A stretch of 64,000 nucleotides of DNA from Haemophilus paracuniculus (GCF_002015115.1 NZ_MUYA01000013.1:28045-92044), one strand, 5' to 3'. Counted from the first letter of the stretch, positions 27,908 to 38,099 are shown. Program-made: numbers and translations. Notes: generated from the letters alone by a model not told the origin.

Positions 27908-29644
27908 TTAGTTTTTGATTGCAGAGTTAGTATCAAGTTGGTCAGTACTTTCGCCAAGACCTGGTTCAACTGGTTTTGGTGCAGCAGGTTTAGCTGCTGG
28001 AGTAGCTGGAGTAACTGCTGGTGCTACTGGTTTTGGAGCAACGTAGTTATATTCCGCGTTTTGTACTTTAGCACCAAATACCGCACCCCAAGTTTGAGCT
28101 TCGTTATTTTTACCTTTTAACGCACCACCTAACTCTTGAGCTTTGTTACCAAAGAGGTTCGCATCAAGTGTACCATCTTTATTTACGTTGTTTGCACCTA
28201 AGTCAGTACGGGTTGCATCACCTTTAATGCTACCATCGTTTTCTAACTTACCAGCAAATGTTGCTAACTGGTTAGTTTTTAAAGTTTTACCAGTAGAAAC
28301 ACCTGTGTTCCATACATCGTAAAGGTTACCAGTTACGTCTTTGGTTTTAAGATCGATGTTTGCAGCAACGTGTGTACCAGAAACAAGAGCTTGGCTGTAA
28401 CCAATCGCATTCGGGATACCTGCACCGCTGTTAAACTCGTGGTTTAAACCATAAGTAACGGCGTGACCTTGATATTGTAAACTACCCGCTGGAGTTTTGT
28501 TCGCACCACCAGTTGCATACACATTTGCAAGCTCAGAAGCTAAGTTTTCACGGTATTTGGTATCATCAACACCACGATAGAAGTAGTGGTTTTCTGTACC
28601 AGCTTTACCATAGCTACCGTAATCAACAACTTTAGTACCGTTTACAAGATCTTTACCATCTTTGTAACCATTTTCTAATGCGTTTTTAGTTACGCCATCT
28701 AAGTTAGTAGTTACACGACCGTATTGAACGCGAGTAAGTTGTCCATCTTCATAAGCACGCGTATTTTGTTTAGTATCTTTTAAAGTAGTAAATGGTGCGT
28801 TGTTGATTGCGACATTACCAGTTTTATCGCCTGCACCAGTTTCTGAGTTACCAGCAACGAAAGTTCTATGACCGTAAACTTCGGTTACACTCGCTTCGCC
28901 TTTTTCGTTTTTACCTGCTAACACAGCATCAGTGCGTCTGCTGAATTGAGCTTCTTCTTCAACAGCACTTTTACCTGCATAAGGGGTATAGTTTCTACGA
29001 CCGTCTTGATAAACGTACGCTAAACCTTCTTTTTTACCCATATCAGCCATTTTAGTATCTTGACCAGCTGGGGTGCGAGGTGCACGAACATCGCCGTTCT
29101 TAGTTCCTTTCTCATCTTTATAGATGTGAGCTAAGGTGTAAGTACCAGTTTTGTTTGAAGTGTTACCACGGAAATCGTAGTCTTCAACATAGGCTTGTTT
29201 TTGACCAGTGATATACTGACCTTTTGCATCAACAGGGATAGCTACAACAACAGTGTCAAGGCTTGGATCAAGTTGAACTTCCATTGCTGCTACTTTTGAT
29301 GATTGGTGATTGTTTTTGATGTTACCTTTAGCACTTACACTCAAGTTTGATGCATTTTTTTGAACGAATTTATGACCAACTTCTTCAACCGCTTTTACTT
29401 GAGCTTCTTTAGCTGCTGCAGCTGCTGCCGCTTTTTCAGCCGCTGCTTTTTCTGCTGCAGTTTTCGCTGCTGCTTCTGCCGCCGCTTTATCCGCTGCTGC
29501 TTTCGCCGCTGCCGCTTGTTGTGCAGCTGCTTGCTGTTGTTTTGCAGCAGAGTTATCGCTGCTACCGCCACCAGATGAACACGCTGCTAATACAGCTGAA
29601 CATACTAATGTTAAACTAAATTTAACTAATTGATTTTTATTCAT
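27908..29644 (-). CDS. Surface lipoprotein, probable Slam client
   Basis: 578 residues. The signal ends in a lipobox LAAC with Cys22, followed by a Ser/Gly tether (SSGGGSSDNS). Residues about 33-88 are an Ala/Lys/Glu/Gln-rich helix, which looks like a stalk or coiled coil. The middle is Asn/Gly/Lys-rich. The C-terminal part (about 385-545) is rich in short strands with NLFGNKAQELGGALKG and WGAVFGAKVQ, which resemble the barrel domain of TbpB-like and other Slam-dependent lipoproteins (FxGxxAxElGG). A Pro/Ala-rich tail closes it. The ligand is unknown; host transferrin, haem or complement factors are possible by analogy only. It is the first gene of the pair with slam and has an unusual repeat-bearing promoter. 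Confidence 0.8.
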   Translation of the reverse strand: MNKNQLVKFSLTLVCSAVLAACSSGGGSSDNSAAKQQQAAAQQAAAAKAAADKAAAEAAAKTAAEKAAAEKAAAAAAAKEAQVKAVEEVGHKFVQKNASNLSVSAKGNIKNNHQSSKVAAMEVQLDPSLDTVVVAIPVDAKGQYITGQKQAYVEDYDFRGNTSNKTGTYTLAHIYKDEKGTKNGDVRAPRTPAGQDTKMADMGKKEGLAYVYQDGRRNYTPYAGKSAVEEEAQFSRRTDAVLAGKNEKGEASVTEVYGHRTFVAGNSETGAGDKTGNVAINNAPFTTLKDTKQNTRAYEDGQLTRVQYGRVTTNLDGVTKNALENGYKDGKDLVNGTKVVDYGSYGKAGTENHYFYRGVDDTKYRENLASELANVYATGGANKTPAGSLQYQGHAVTYGLNHEFNSGAGIPNAIGYSQALVSGTHVAANIDLKTKDVTGNLYDVWNTGVSTGKTLKTNQLATFAGKLENDGSIKGDATRTDLGANNVNKDGTLDANLFGNKAQELGGALKGKNNEAQTWGAVFGAKVQNAEYNYVAPKPVAPAVTPATPAAKPAAPKPVEPGLGESTDQLDTNSAIKN

Positions 29645-29712
29645 AATGAATAACCTTTGATCAAAAATAAAAGAGTTTTACACTCAAAATTACGCAGTAA
29701 AAAATTACTGCC

Positions 29713-29730
29713 CCTTTTGTATACAAAAGG
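29713..29730. promoter_or_regulatory. Perfect 18-base palindrome in the leader
   Basis: CCTTTTGTATACAAAAGG lies just downstream of the predicted start of transcription of the lipoprotein gene (about +14 to +31). It could be an operator or an mRNA hairpin; no known consensus was matched. Confidence 0.45.
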
Positions 29731-29750
29731 CACTTGCCTTTCGGTGCGTA

Positions 29751-29778
29751 TTTATACCAAAACGCCCAAAAAACGCAA
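29751..29778 (-). promoter_or_regulatory. Predicted promoter of the surface lipoprotein gene
   Basis: On the minus strand a TTGCGT -35 (29773-29778) and a TATAAA -10 (29751-29756) are 16 bases apart. The start codon is about 100 bases downstream. Confidence 0.5.
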
Positions 29779-29785
29779 AGCAAAG

Positions 29786-29830
29786 TAAGGTAAGGTAAGG
29801 TAAGGTAAGGTAAGGTAAGGTAAGGTAAGG
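29786..29830. repeat. (TAAGG)9 simple sequence repeat
   Basis: Nine perfect tandem copies of TAAGG (CCTTA on the coding strand of the lipoprotein gene). The tract begins 8 bases upstream of the predicted -35 box. Repeats in this position can switch or tune expression by slippage. The rest of the 445-base gap (29645-30089) is AT-rich non-coding DNA with one hairpin. Confidence 0.9.
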
Positions 29831-29940
29831 TAAATTTATGTAAATTTATTTCATTTTTAGCCGTTTATACAGCTTTTAGAACAAAAAACAATCAAACTTA
29901 TTAAAAAGGACTGCGGTTGTGTTACGATTTTGGCGATTAG

Positions 29941-29968
29941 TTCCCCTCATATATAGAGGGGAATTTTT
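29941..29968 (+). terminator. Orphan terminator-like hairpin before proS
   Basis: TTCCCCTC / GAGGGGAA stem followed by T5. No gene precedes it on the plus strand. A second overlapping stem (TATAGAGG / CCTCTATA, 29952-29977) uses its right arm. It could end a small RNA or an early proS leader. Confidence 0.45.
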
Positions 29969-30089
29969 GCCTCTATAAAGGGTAAACGCAATCACACTTT
30001 CTTGCTATGTAAAATTGTATAAGAAAATTCTGCTATTTTGTTTTAGAATAACGCCATTTTTTGATTATCCATAAAAATTAGGAATTACA

Positions 30090-31802
30090 ATGCGTACAAG
30101 TCAATATCTTCTTTCAACTCTCAAAGAAACCCCAAACGATGCCCAAGTGGTGAGCCATCAGTTAATGTTGCGTGCGGGAATGATCCGCCCCCTTGCCTCT
30201 GGGCTTTACACTTGGTTGCCGACAGGGTTACGCGTGTTGAAGAAAGTGGAAAATATCATTCGTGAAGAGATGAACAAAAGCGGGGCGATTGAGGTGGAAA
30301 TGCCGGTGGTGCAACCTGCGGATTTGTGGGTGGAATCAGGGCGTTGGGACGACTACGGCCCTGAATTGTTGCGTTTTAATGACCGTGGCGACCGTCCGTT
30401 CGTACTCGGCCCGACCCACGAGGAAGTGATTACCGACCTCGTTCGCCGTGAAGTGAGTTCTTACAAACAGCTTCCGCTCAATCTCTACCAAATTCAAGCC
30501 AAATTCCGTGATGAGGTTCGTCCTCGTTTTGGCGTAATGCGTGGGCGTGAGTTTTTGATGAAAGACGCTTACTCGTTCCATACCACCCACGAGAGCTTAC
30601 AGGAAACCTACGATGTAATGCACCAAACCTACTGCAACATTTTTAACCGTTTGGGCTTAGATTTCCGCCCCGTGCAGGCGGACACTGGCTCAATCGGGGG
30701 CAGTGCCTCTCACGAGTTCCAAGTATTGGCACAAAGTGGCGAGGACGATATCGTGTTCTCAACGGAATCTGACTACGCCGCCAACATTGAGCTTGCCGAA
30801 GCGGTGGCAGTGGGCGAACGCCAAGCCCCAACCAAAGCAATGGAATTGGTTGACACCCCAAATGCGAAAACCATTGCCGAATTGGTCGAACAGTTCAATC
30901 TGCCGATTGAGAAAACCGTCAAAACCTTGATCGTGAAAGGTTCAGACGAAAACCAACCGCTTGTTGCCCTCGTAATTCGTGGCGACCACGAACTCAACGA
31001 AGTGAAAGCCCAAAAACTCGCCGAAGTTGCCGAGCCGTTGGAATTTGCTGACGAAGCGGAAATCAAAGCCAAAATCGGGGCGGGCGTTGGCTCACTCGGA
31101 CCAGTCAATATGCCGATCCCTGTGATTATCGACCGTTCCGTTGCCCTAATGAGCGACTTCGGTGCAGGGGCGAACATTGACGGCAAACACTACTTCAACA
31201 TCAACTGGGAACGTGATGTGGCAATGCCAAAAGTGGCGGATTTGCGTAACGTGGTCGAGGGCGACCCAAGCCCAGACGGTAAAGGCACGTTGCAAATCAA
31301 ACGCGGTATCGAAGTGGGGCATATTTTCCAACTCGGCACCAAATACTCAGAAGCGATGAAAGCCACCGTGCAAGGCGAAGACGGCAGACCGCAAACGATG
31401 ATTATGGGCTGCTACGGCATCGGCGTAACCCGTGTGGTAGCGGCGGCGATTGAGCAGAATTTTGACGAGCGAGGCATCAAATGGTCGGACTCGATTGCCC
31501 CATTCACGGTGGCGATTGTGCCGATGAATATGCACAAATCGGAAAAAGTGCAGGTGTTCGCCGAAGATCTCTATAAAATCCTCAAAGCCCAAAATGTCGA
31601 TGTGATTTTTGACGACCGCAAAGAACGCCCAGGTGTGATGTTCGCTGATATGGAATTGATCGGCGTTCCACACACGATTGTGATCGGCGAGAAAAACCTC
31701 GACAACGGCGAAATCGAATACAAAAACCGCCGCACCGGCGAAAAACAGATGATCGCCAAAGATCAGTTGCTCGATTTCATCAAATCACAACTCAACCCAT
31801 AA
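30090..31802 (+). CDS. proS: Prolyl-tRNA synthetase
   Basis: 570 residues, the bacterial-type ProRS. Class II motifs are visible ([62 protein letters not shown]). Between about residues 225 and 400 lies the YbaK-like editing insertion that clears alanyl-tRNA(Pro). The C-terminal anticodon domain follows. AGGA lies 7 bases before the ATG, and a strong terminator follows. Confidence 0.96.
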   Translation: MRTSQYLLSTLKETPNDAQVVSHQLMLRAGMIRPLASGLYTWLPTGLRVLKKVENIIREEMNKSGAIEVEMPVVQPADLWVESGRWDDYGPELLRFNDRGDRPFVLGPTHEEVITDLVRREVSSYKQLPLNLYQIQAKFRDEVRPRFGVMRGREFLMKDAYSFHTTHESLQETYDVMHQTYCNIFNRLGLDFRPVQADTGSIGGSASHEFQVLAQSGEDDIVFSTESDYAANIELAEAVAVGERQAPTKAMELVDTPNAKTIAELVEQFNLPIEKTVKTLIVKGSDENQPLVALVIRGDHELNEVKAQKLAEVAEPLEFADEAEIKAKIGAGVGSLGPVNMPIPVIIDRSVALMSDFGAGANIDGKHYFNINWERDVAMPKVADLRNVVEGDPSPDGKGTLQIKRGIEVGHIFQLGTKYSEAMKATVQGEDGRPQTMIMGCYGIGVTRVVAAAIEQNFDERGIKWSDSIAPFTVAIVPMNMHKSEKVQVFAEDLYKILKAQNVDVIFDDRKERPGVMFADMELIGVPHTIVIGEKNLDNGEIEYKNRRTGEKQMIAKDQLLDFIKSQLNP

Positions 31803-31805
31803 TCA

Positions 31806-31837
31806 AAAAACTGGCTAGGAAAACCTAGCCAGTTTTT
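31806..31837 (+). terminator. Rho-independent terminator after proS
   Basis: CTGGCTAGG / CCTAGCCAG stem with A5 and T5 flanks. Confidence 0.85.
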
Positions 31838-31841
31838 GTTT

Positions 31842-31885
31842 CAAGGGGTGGGATTTTGCGAAATTTTGCAAAATCATACCGCTTG
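31842..31885. repeat. Mixed uptake-sequence inverted pair
   Basis: The left arm has the variant CAAGGGGT and the right arm has the normal core ACCGCTTG. It lies between convergent proS and mtnN. Confidence 0.55.
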
Positions 31886-32578
31886 TTAAGCAAAATTATT
31901 CAACATCTTCACCACAATGGTGGACGATTTTTCCGCCGCAAGCGGTAAAAATTCATCAAAAGAAAGGTGGGATTCCTTATCCGCCACATCGGAAATCGCA
32001 CGCACTACCACGAACGGCACGCCGAAAGCATGGCAGACCTGAGCGATTGACGCCGCTTCCATTTCTACCGCCGCCACCGTTGGGAAATCTTGACGGATTT
32101 TCGCAATCATTTCCGCCCCGTTCACAAACAGATCGCCACTACAAATCAAGCCCGACACCGCATTAAAGCCCGCTTTTTCGGTCTCTTTGCGAGCCAATTC
32201 CGCCAGTTGAGCATCCGCCACTAACGCAGGTGGATTGGCAGGCAATTGCCCTTTTTCATAGCCGAACGCGGTAACATCGACATCGTGGTGGCGAACTTCG
32301 GTGGAAATTACAATATCCCCCACGTTCAAGTTCGGATCTAAGCCCCCCGCCGATCCCGTGTTGATCACCAAATCAGGGCGACTTTGCTGCAATAACAACG
32401 TTGTGCCAACCGCCGCCGCCGTTTTGCCAATGCCCGACTGCAACAACGCCACATCAACGGTATCAATCTTCCCTTCATAAATTTTGCAACCCGCCATTTC
32501 CGTGATCTTCGGCTCTGCCATATAGTTTTTCAAAATTTCCACTTCTTGTGCCATCGCACCAATAATCGCAATTTTCAT
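31886..32578 (-). CDS. mtnN: MTA/SAH nucleosidase
   Basis: 230 residues, as in E. coli Pfs (232). The start [16 protein letters not shown], the [16 protein letters not shown] and [17 protein letters not shown] segments, and [14 protein letters not shown] followed by [10 protein letters not shown] (catalytic Asp) are typical. It cleaves adenine from methylthioadenosine and S-adenosylhomocysteine and so also supplies the LuxS pathway. AAAGGAAAA precedes the ATG. The glp genes lie upstream on the same strand, but an uptake site separates them. Confidence 0.95.
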   Translation of the reverse strand: MKIAIIGAMAQEVEILKNYMAEPKITEMAGCKIYEGKIDTVDVALLQSGIGKTAAAVGTTLLLQQSRPDLVINTGSAGGLDPNLNVGDIVISTEVRHHDVDVTAFGYEKGQLPANPPALVADAQLAELARKETEKAGFNAVSGLICSGDLFVNGAEMIAKIRQDFPTVAAVEMEAASIAQVCHAFGVPFVVVRAISDVADKESHLSFDEFLPLAAEKSSTIVVKMLNNFA

Positions 32579-32688
32579 TGTCTTTTCCTTTTACGCAAAA
32601 ATGGGGGGATTGTAGCAGAAGCTAAGATAAAATCGAAATAAATGGCGGATATAAATCCGCCACAATTTTTCCGAAATCCTACCGCTTG

Positions 32689-33960
32689 TTAGCGTGCCAA
32701 CGCCATCGCCAACAATGTAATCGGGTGGAGGCAAGTGTGGTTGGTGGACATATCGATCTGCCATTTGCAAGTTTCACATTCGGAAACTACATAGTCAAAA
32801 CCGCCTTCGTTGATGTGGTCGAACAGGGTTTTGCCGATCGCTTGTGAGACTTCGTAGTTTTCCGCTTTGAAGCCGTAAGTGCCAGCGATTCCGCAACATT
32901 GAGACGGCAATTTGACGATTTCCAGCTCGGGAATTTGGCGTAACACGTCCAAGGTGTATGGCGCCCAGCCTGCTTTTTCCACGTGGCAAGCAGTGTGATA
33001 CGCCACTCGCAACGGCAGAGGTTTAAGCGGTAGTTTTCTGCCATTTTTTTGCAACTGGTAGAGGTAACGCGTGACGATGTTGATGTGCGGTTTGACCTTG
33101 GCGTTATCCATTCCCAAAACGTGATGATATTCCTCTCGCAAATTCATCGTACAGCTTGACGATGTGCCGACCACGTCCAGCCCTTGCTCCACGGTGTTGC
33201 CGAGTTGGGCGAGGTTGAAGGTCGCTTGCGATTTGGCACGCTCTGGAAAGCCGTTCACCATTAACGGCAAGCCACAACATTTCTCTTTTTCGAGCAAGAC
33301 CACGCCAATATCAAGGGCGTTGAACACATCGATCAGCTCTTTGCCCAGTTGCGGATTGTTGTAGTTCACATAGCAACCGTGGTAGTAGGCAATTTTTTCC
33401 GCATAGCGAGCTTGGCGATCCGCCTGTTTTTTCTGATACCAGTTGCGGAACGATCCGAACGAATACTTCGGCAGGGTGCGATGTTGACTCACTTTCAGTG
33501 TTTTTTCGAGCAGGAAACGGGTCGCTTTCAAGCCCGTGATGGTGTTCACAATCGGGGCGAACGGGGTGTTGATTTTGCCCATAATGTCGGTGTTACTCAG
33601 CACCGCATCACGCAGTTTGTGCATTAACGGCTTGTTTTGACGGTCGAGGTGTTTGTTTCTCGCTCGCACGATAATATCGCCGATCTTCACATCAGACGGG
33701 CAAGCGATTTCACACCGTTTGCAGTTGGTGCAGTATTTCAAAGCTTCATCATAGAGATCCGCCGTTTTGAGGCGTAGCCGTTCGCCGTCTGGCCCTGCTT
33801 GTTTCGGGCCGGGGTAGAACGGATTTTGGCGAGAAACAGGGCAAACGGCGGTGCAAGCGGTGCATTTAATGCAACTTTCAAAACTTTCATCAAAATGGCT
33901 ATGCACCACGGGGGCAGCCGCCGTTTGTTGTGCTTGTGCGATCAGTTGTTGAATATTCAT
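32689..33960 (-). CDS. glpC: Anaerobic glycerol-3-phosphate dehydrogenase subunit C
   Basis: 423 residues. Two ferredoxin-like clusters (CIKCTACTAVCP and CTNCKRCEIACP) and two CCG domains (EKCCGLPLM and SQCCGIAGTYG) are present. GlpC connects the GlpAB catalytic dimer to the membrane quinone pool. It is the last gene of glpABC, 9 bases after glpB. Confidence 0.95.
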   Translation of the reverse strand: MNIQQLIAQAQQTAAAPVVHSHFDESFESCIKCTACTAVCPVSRQNPFYPGPKQAGPDGERLRLKTADLYDEALKYCTNCKRCEIACPSDVKIGDIIVRARNKHLDRQNKPLMHKLRDAVLSNTDIMGKINTPFAPIVNTITGLKATRFLLEKTLKVSQHRTLPKYSFGSFRNWYQKKQADRQARYAEKIAYYHGCYVNYNNPQLGKELIDVFNALDIGVVLLEKEKCCGLPLMVNGFPERAKSQATFNLAQLGNTVEQGLDVVGTSSSCTMNLREEYHHVLGMDNAKVKPHINIVTRYLYQLQKNGRKLPLKPLPLRVAYHTACHVEKAGWAPYTLDVLRQIPELEIVKLPSQCCGIAGTYGFKAENYEVSQAIGKTLFDHINEGGFDYVVSECETCKWQIDMSTNHTCLHPITLLAMALAR

Positions 33961-33969
33961 TGCGTCCCC

Positions 33970-35256
33970 CTAATTTTTCTGTCCGATCTGTTCGGCGACG
34001 AACAGGGCGGTAACCACCGCCACGCCCGAACCGCAACCGAGTTCGAGGCTGTTAAAACCGCCAATCACATTGCCGATGGCGTAAAGATTTGACACGATCT
34101 GACCGCTTGTTGCCGTTTGGCAACGCTCGTTAATCGCTACCCCTGCTGATTGGTAAGGTTGCGGCTGGCTAAAACGCTCGGTCGTCCACGACAAGCGGTC
34201 GGTTGCGGCGAAATTTTTGCAAGGGGCAATATCCACCCCGAAAACAGGTTCGTAAATCCGATCAAAATCGGCGATCAAACCGTTGCTGAAAAAACTGCCC
34301 GAAGCCAATACGAAATCTTGGGCGGAAATCGCTTCCTCTTGGTGCAGTTGCGTATAAATTCTCGCCACTCTTCCGCCCTCAAATTCGGCTCGCACGGATC
34401 GGTCGCCGTTCATCATCAAACCGCCCAATTTCTCAAAGCGGTGGCGAAGTTGTTTGTGCTGACGAATGCCGAGCAGAGAGGGCGGTAAGGTCGGCAATTC
34501 AAACAACGCCAAACCTGTCGCCTGTTTCAAACTGTTGAAAAATTGTTGATCGTCCAAGCCAAAACAAGCAGGCAAAAAGACCGCTTCCGCCTCGCCACTC
34601 GCCTGTTGGATCTCTCGCACCAAATCGGCGAACGAGAGCTTGTGTTCCAACACTTGGGCGATATTCACGCTACGAAATTCGCGAGCGTTTTGGCGTAAAT
34701 AATCCAGCTCGGGAATGTTGAGGTAGGCAGTCGAAAATTGGCAATGGGCGAACGCCGATTGCTGTTTGAGGTTGTCCGCCAGCAGTTGCGGTTGGAAATC
34801 GTGGTAGCCCTCAATCCCTAACACGGCAATTTTGCGGTGCGGAAACGCCTCGCCCCTCGCCACCGTTGGCACGCTGTCGGGCGAAAGCCAAGTCGAACGC
34901 AAACCGCCCAAGGGGGTAACGCGATAATGATTGTGTTCCGTTGTGCCGTGCAAAGCGAGGTTGAGGGATTTCGCCAAGGCGTGAAATTGCTCGGCGAGTG
35001 CGAGGGTTTTCTCTTTACCAATCAAGCAGTAAGGGTGATTTGGCAACTGTTGATAAAGTGCCGTGAAATTTTGTGCAAAAGAGTGGATTTTCCGACCGCT
35101 TGCAAGCTGCCCGAGCAGATCCATTGAGCCAGACGAAAAATCAATCGCCGCCTGTCCGTTGTTGATAATCGCACATTTTTTGCCTTGTTGTTGCAGGGCG
35201 ATTCCGCAGGTCAAGCCTGCCAAGCCACCGCCGATAATCACTACATCAAAATTCAT
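33970..35256 (-). CDS. glpB: Anaerobic glycerol-3-phosphate dehydrogenase subunit B
   Basis: 428 residues. The FAD/FMN loop [17 protein letters not shown] is at the N-terminus, and [24 protein letters not shown] is the conserved C-terminal block. It forms the flavoprotein core with GlpA. It overlaps the end of glpA by 11 bases, so the two are translationally coupled. Confidence 0.94.
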   Translation of the reverse strand: MNFDVVIIGGGLAGLTCGIALQQQGKKCAIINNGQAAIDFSSGSMDLLGQLASGRKIHSFAQNFTALYQQLPNHPYCLIGKEKTLALAEQFHALAKSLNLALHGTTEHNHYRVTPLGGLRSTWLSPDSVPTVARGEAFPHRKIAVLGIEGYHDFQPQLLADNLKQQSAFAHCQFSTAYLNIPELDYLRQNAREFRSVNIAQVLEHKLSFADLVREIQQASGEAEAVFLPACFGLDDQQFFNSLKQATGLALFELPTLPPSLLGIRQHKQLRHRFEKLGGLMMNGDRSVRAEFEGGRVARIYTQLHQEEAISAQDFVLASGSFFSNGLIADFDRIYEPVFGVDIAPCKNFAATDRLSWTTERFSQPQPYQSAGVAINERCQTATSGQIVSNLYAIGNVIGGFNSLELGCGSGVAVVTALFVAEQIGQKN

Positions 35257-36928
35257 TGTTATTCACCCCTTGTGCCTCGCTCGCTTGCACATCGTTCAAG
35301 CCGAGTAAGCTGTAATAAATCCAGCTAGTAAATTCTGCCTCACGCATCGCATCGCCCCACGCAATCGGCTGAATGCCCCGCCAACGCTCTTCCATAAAGG
35401 ACGCAAGCTGGGTGGTGGATTGTTGCGGTGTCGCCACTTCAAAGCGAGCCATTAGCCCTGCGGCTCGGCAGGCACATAATTCCGCTTGGCACGTTCCCAT
35501 TCCGACCCTTGTACGGCGGCGTAAATCGACCAAATTATTCACGTTTAATTCGTCCACCGCATAACGCACTTCGCCAGCAGTAACCGCCTCACATTCGCAC
35601 ACGAGGGAACGATCTAACCGCTCGCTATCGAGTAATCGGCTGGCTCGCGAACCGTGCCGATACACGGCGGAAATGCGGATCGGGTTCGGCAGGGAAATGG
35701 TTTTGCGGTGGGTTTCTTCGGCGGTTTCGTTTGACCCAGGTAATGGACGCTCGGCGGTGGTACAGCGGTCAGTTTTGCCTAATTTTTTGCAAACGAGATC
35801 GGTCGCCCATTCCGCCATTAAACGGTAGGTCATCAATTTGCCGCCTGTGATCGTGATAAAGCCCTCTAAGCCGTCTCGCGCTTGATGATCGAGCAACACA
35901 ATGCCACGGCTGACATTCCGCCCAGAGGGATCATTATCCGCCGCCACCAACGGTCGCACCCCAGCGTAAGCACGCAAAACCCTTGTGTGGCGTAGGCTCG
36001 GGGCAAGTTTCTCGCCCTCTCGGAACAGAATATCCACCTCTTCGGGGGTAACTTCCATATTGTCGATTTGATCGTAAGGAATACGGCTGGAAGTCGTGCC
36101 GATTACGCAAATGGTATCGCCTGGCACGAGAATATCCGCATCGGCAGGCTTGCGGCAACGGTTGATCACAAGGTTGTTGATTCGATGTCCCATAATCAGC
36201 AACGCCCCTTTGGCAGGGAACATTTTGATGCTCAAATCCGCATATTCGGCGATCCCCTGCCCCCAAATGCCCCCTGCGTTCACCACCACGGGGGCGAAAA
36301 ATTGGCGTTCGACCCGATTTTTGTGATCGTAAACTTTGGTGCCGATCACCTTTCCGCCCTCGCGGATCAAGTCGATTACTTCGCAATAGGTAAAAATTTT
36401 CGCCCCGTTTTCGGTCGCATCGAGCATATTGGCAGCGGTCAGGCGGAAGGGGTCAATCGTACCGTCTGGCACAACCACCGCCCCCACCAATTCAGGATTG
36501 ACGGACGGCTCTAACACCTTGGCGAGATCAGGCTCAATCGCCACCGCCTCAATGCCCGAAGCGGTGCAACTGTCGATAAAGGTTTTTTGATAATTCAGAT
36601 CATCTTCGGGCAAGGTAATAAACAGCCCTTTGGAATCCTCAATGCAGTGGCGAGCGATCCGCTTTAAAATCATATTTTCTTCAATGCACTCGCGTGCCGA
36701 TTCCTGATCGTTCACGGCATATCTCGCCCCACTGTGCAACAAGCCGTGATTCCGCCCCGTTGCCCCCGTGGCAATATCTCGCCGTTCCAACAACACACAC
36801 TGCAAGCCCCGCAAGGCACAATCCCGTGCAATGCCCGCCCCCGTCGCCCCACCGCCGATAATAATCACATCGGTCGAAATCGGCGAAAAATCGGCAACAT
36901 TGCGATAAAGTTGAGCTGAAATGTTCAT
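35246..36928 (-). CDS. glpA: Anaerobic glycerol-3-phosphate dehydrogenase subunit A
   Basis: 560 residues from ATG 36928 ([10 protein letters not shown]). The FAD loop [20 protein letters not shown] is followed by [15 protein letters not shown]. Near the C-terminus is a BFD-like Fe-S domain ([15 protein letters not shown], then [13 protein letters not shown]). It oxidises sn-glycerol-3-phosphate to dihydroxyacetone phosphate with fumarate as the final acceptor, which links it to the frd operon here. First gene of glpABC, with CRP-like and possible GlpR sites upstream. Confidence 0.96.
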   Translation of the reverse strand: MNISAQLYRNVADFSPISTDVIIIGGGATGAGIARDCALRGLQCVLLERRDIATGATGRNHGLLHSGARYAVNDQESARECIEENMILKRIARHCIEDSKGLFITLPEDDLNYQKTFIDSCTASGIEAVAIEPDLAKVLEPSVNPELVGAVVVPDGTIDPFRLTAANMLDATENGAKIFTYCEVIDLIREGGKVIGTKVYDHKNRVERQFFAPVVVNAGGIWGQGIAEYADLSIKMFPAKGALLIMGHRINNLVINRCRKPADADILVPGDTICVIGTTSSRIPYDQIDNMEVTPEEVDILFREGEKLAPSLRHTRVLRAYAGVRPLVAADNDPSGRNVSRGIVLLDHQARDGLEGFITITGGKLMTYRLMAEWATDLVCKKLGKTDRCTTAERPLPGSNETAEETHRKTISLPNPIRISAVYRHGSRASRLLDSERLDRSLVCECEAVTAGEVRYAVDELNVNNLVDLRRRTRVGMGTCQAELCACRAAGLMARFEVATPQQSTTQLASFMEERWRGIQPIAWGDAMREAEFTSWIYYSLLGLNDVQASEAQGVNNNEF

Positions 36929-36945
36929 CGTCCGCCCCACAAAAA

Positions 36946-37030
36946 ATAAATGTTCAAAAGCAAATAAAATTTGCAGACATTGTAAGCAAATGAGCGTTTT
37001 AGAACAACAAAATGAGCGAAAAAGAAATCA
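36946..37030 (-). promoter_or_regulatory. Possible tandem GlpR operators before glpA
   Basis: Three similar 20-base units start with AAATGTTC (about 36948), AAATGAGCG (36988) and AAATGAGCG (37010). The last two are 22 bases apart. GlpR binds tandem ATGTTCG-type half sites in E. coli. The match is partial, so this is tentative. Confidence 0.3.
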
Positions 37031-37034
37031 AAAC

Positions 37035-37050
37035 TGTGAAAGAGATCACG
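37035..37050. promoter_or_regulatory. Putative CRP site, glpA-ligE region
   Basis: TGTGA-AAGAGA-TCACG matches nine of ten consensus positions. It lies 107-122 bases before glpA and 143-158 before ligE, so it could serve either. Confidence 0.55.
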
Positions 37051-37192
37051 TTTTTGGGCGGATAGGAAAGAAGAAAAGGAATACAAGGGGTGGGATTTTG
37101 GAAAATTTTTGTGATCGTGATCGACTAATTGAAATCGCAATCAGACCGCAGCCATTTTTTCAGATAAAGTAGCCCAAAATTCAAAGGGGGAA

Positions 37193-38038
37193 ATGATGAA
37201 AAAATGGCGTTTTTTATGGCTAATCCTACCGCTTGTGAGCCAAACGGTTTGGGGCAAAGCCCCTGATTTAATGCTGTTGGGGCAGTTTCAAAATCAAGAG
37301 GTAAGCGGTTGGGTGATGAGCGAAAAACTGGACGGTGTGCGAGGTTTTTGGGACGGTTCGCAGTTAATCAGTCGGCAGGGCAATCCCCTCGCACCGCCCG
37401 ACTATTTCATCAAGGATTTTCCGCCCTTTGCGATTGACGGAGAGCTGTTTAGTGAGCGAGGCAAATTCGAGGAAATTGCCGCCACCGTGCGTTCGGCAAG
37501 CCCGAAAGGGTGGTATAAATTGAAGCTCTATGTGTTTGATGTGCCAAATGCCGAGGGGGATTTGTTCGCTCGGCTGGGCGTGCTACGCCAATATCTCGCC
37601 CAACGCCCTTCGCCCTACATTGAGATCATTGAGCAGATTCCGATTGAAAGCCGTTCGCACCTCGATCAATTCTTTCAACACATTCAGCAACAAGGGGGCG
37701 AGGGCGTGGTGGTGCGAAACCCCAATTCCCCTTATATTCACGGCAGATCGGCACAAATCGTGAAACTTAAAGCAGTTTTCGATGAAGAATGTACGGTGGT
37801 GGCTCATCATCAAGGCAGGGGCAAAAATGCTAATCGGCTGGGGGCGATTACCTGCGAAAATCAGCGGGGGCGGTTTCGGATCGGCTCGGGTTTTAGCGAT
37901 CAGCAACGCGAAAATCCACCACCGATAGGCTCGCTAATTACCTACAAATATCGAGGGCTAACCCAATCGGGCAAACCACGTTTTGCGACTTTTTACCGTA
38001 TTCGAGCGGATCAAAATGGGTCAGAAAAGCAACCTTAG
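37193..38038 (+). CDS. ligE: Exported ATP-dependent DNA ligase LigE
   Basis: 281 residues. A signal peptide (WRFLWLILPLVSQTVWG) is followed by a minimal ligase. The adenylated lysine is K45 in the EKLDGVRG motif; other nucleotidyltransferase motifs are IDGELF, GEGVVVR and IVKLKA, followed by a short OB-fold with LITYKYRGLT. It has no BRCT or zinc part. LigE-type enzymes of Haemophilus and Neisseria act in the periplasm or outside, and a role in competence or extracellular-DNA handling has been suggested. Two ATGs (37193, 37196) are possible. Confidence 0.88.
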   Translation: MMKKWRFLWLILPLVSQTVWGKAPDLMLLGQFQNQEVSGWVMSEKLDGVRGFWDGSQLISRQGNPLAPPDYFIKDFPPFAIDGELFSERGKFEEIAATVRSASPKGWYKLKLYVFDVPNAEGDLFARLGVLRQYLAQRPSPYIEIIEQIPIESRSHLDQFFQHIQQQGGEGVVVRNPNSPYIHGRSAQIVKLKAVFDEECTVVAHHQGRGKNANRLGAITCENQRGRFRIGSGFSDQQRENPPPIGSLITYKYRGLTQSGKPRFATFYRIRADQNGSEKQP

Positions 38039-38043
38039 CCCTC

Positions 38044-38080
38044 GCAAGCGGTCAGATTTTGGCAAATTTTAACCGCTTGC
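38044..38080 (+). terminator. Uptake-sequence inverted pair after ligE
   Basis: GCAAGCGGTCAGATTTT faces a partial complement ending ACCGCTTGC. Confidence 0.6.
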
Positions 38081-38099
38081 AAGGCTGCCTTTTCTAAAA

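Noticed and set aside
29400..29550. Simple sequence repeat in the Ala-rich part of the surface lipoprotein
   Set aside because: The codons vary (GCT, GCA, GCG, AAA), so it is a protein repeat, not a slippage-prone DNA repeat.
29952..29977. Antiterminator overlapping the orphan terminator before proS
   Set aside because: Its second arm is made after the T tract, so it could not act before termination.
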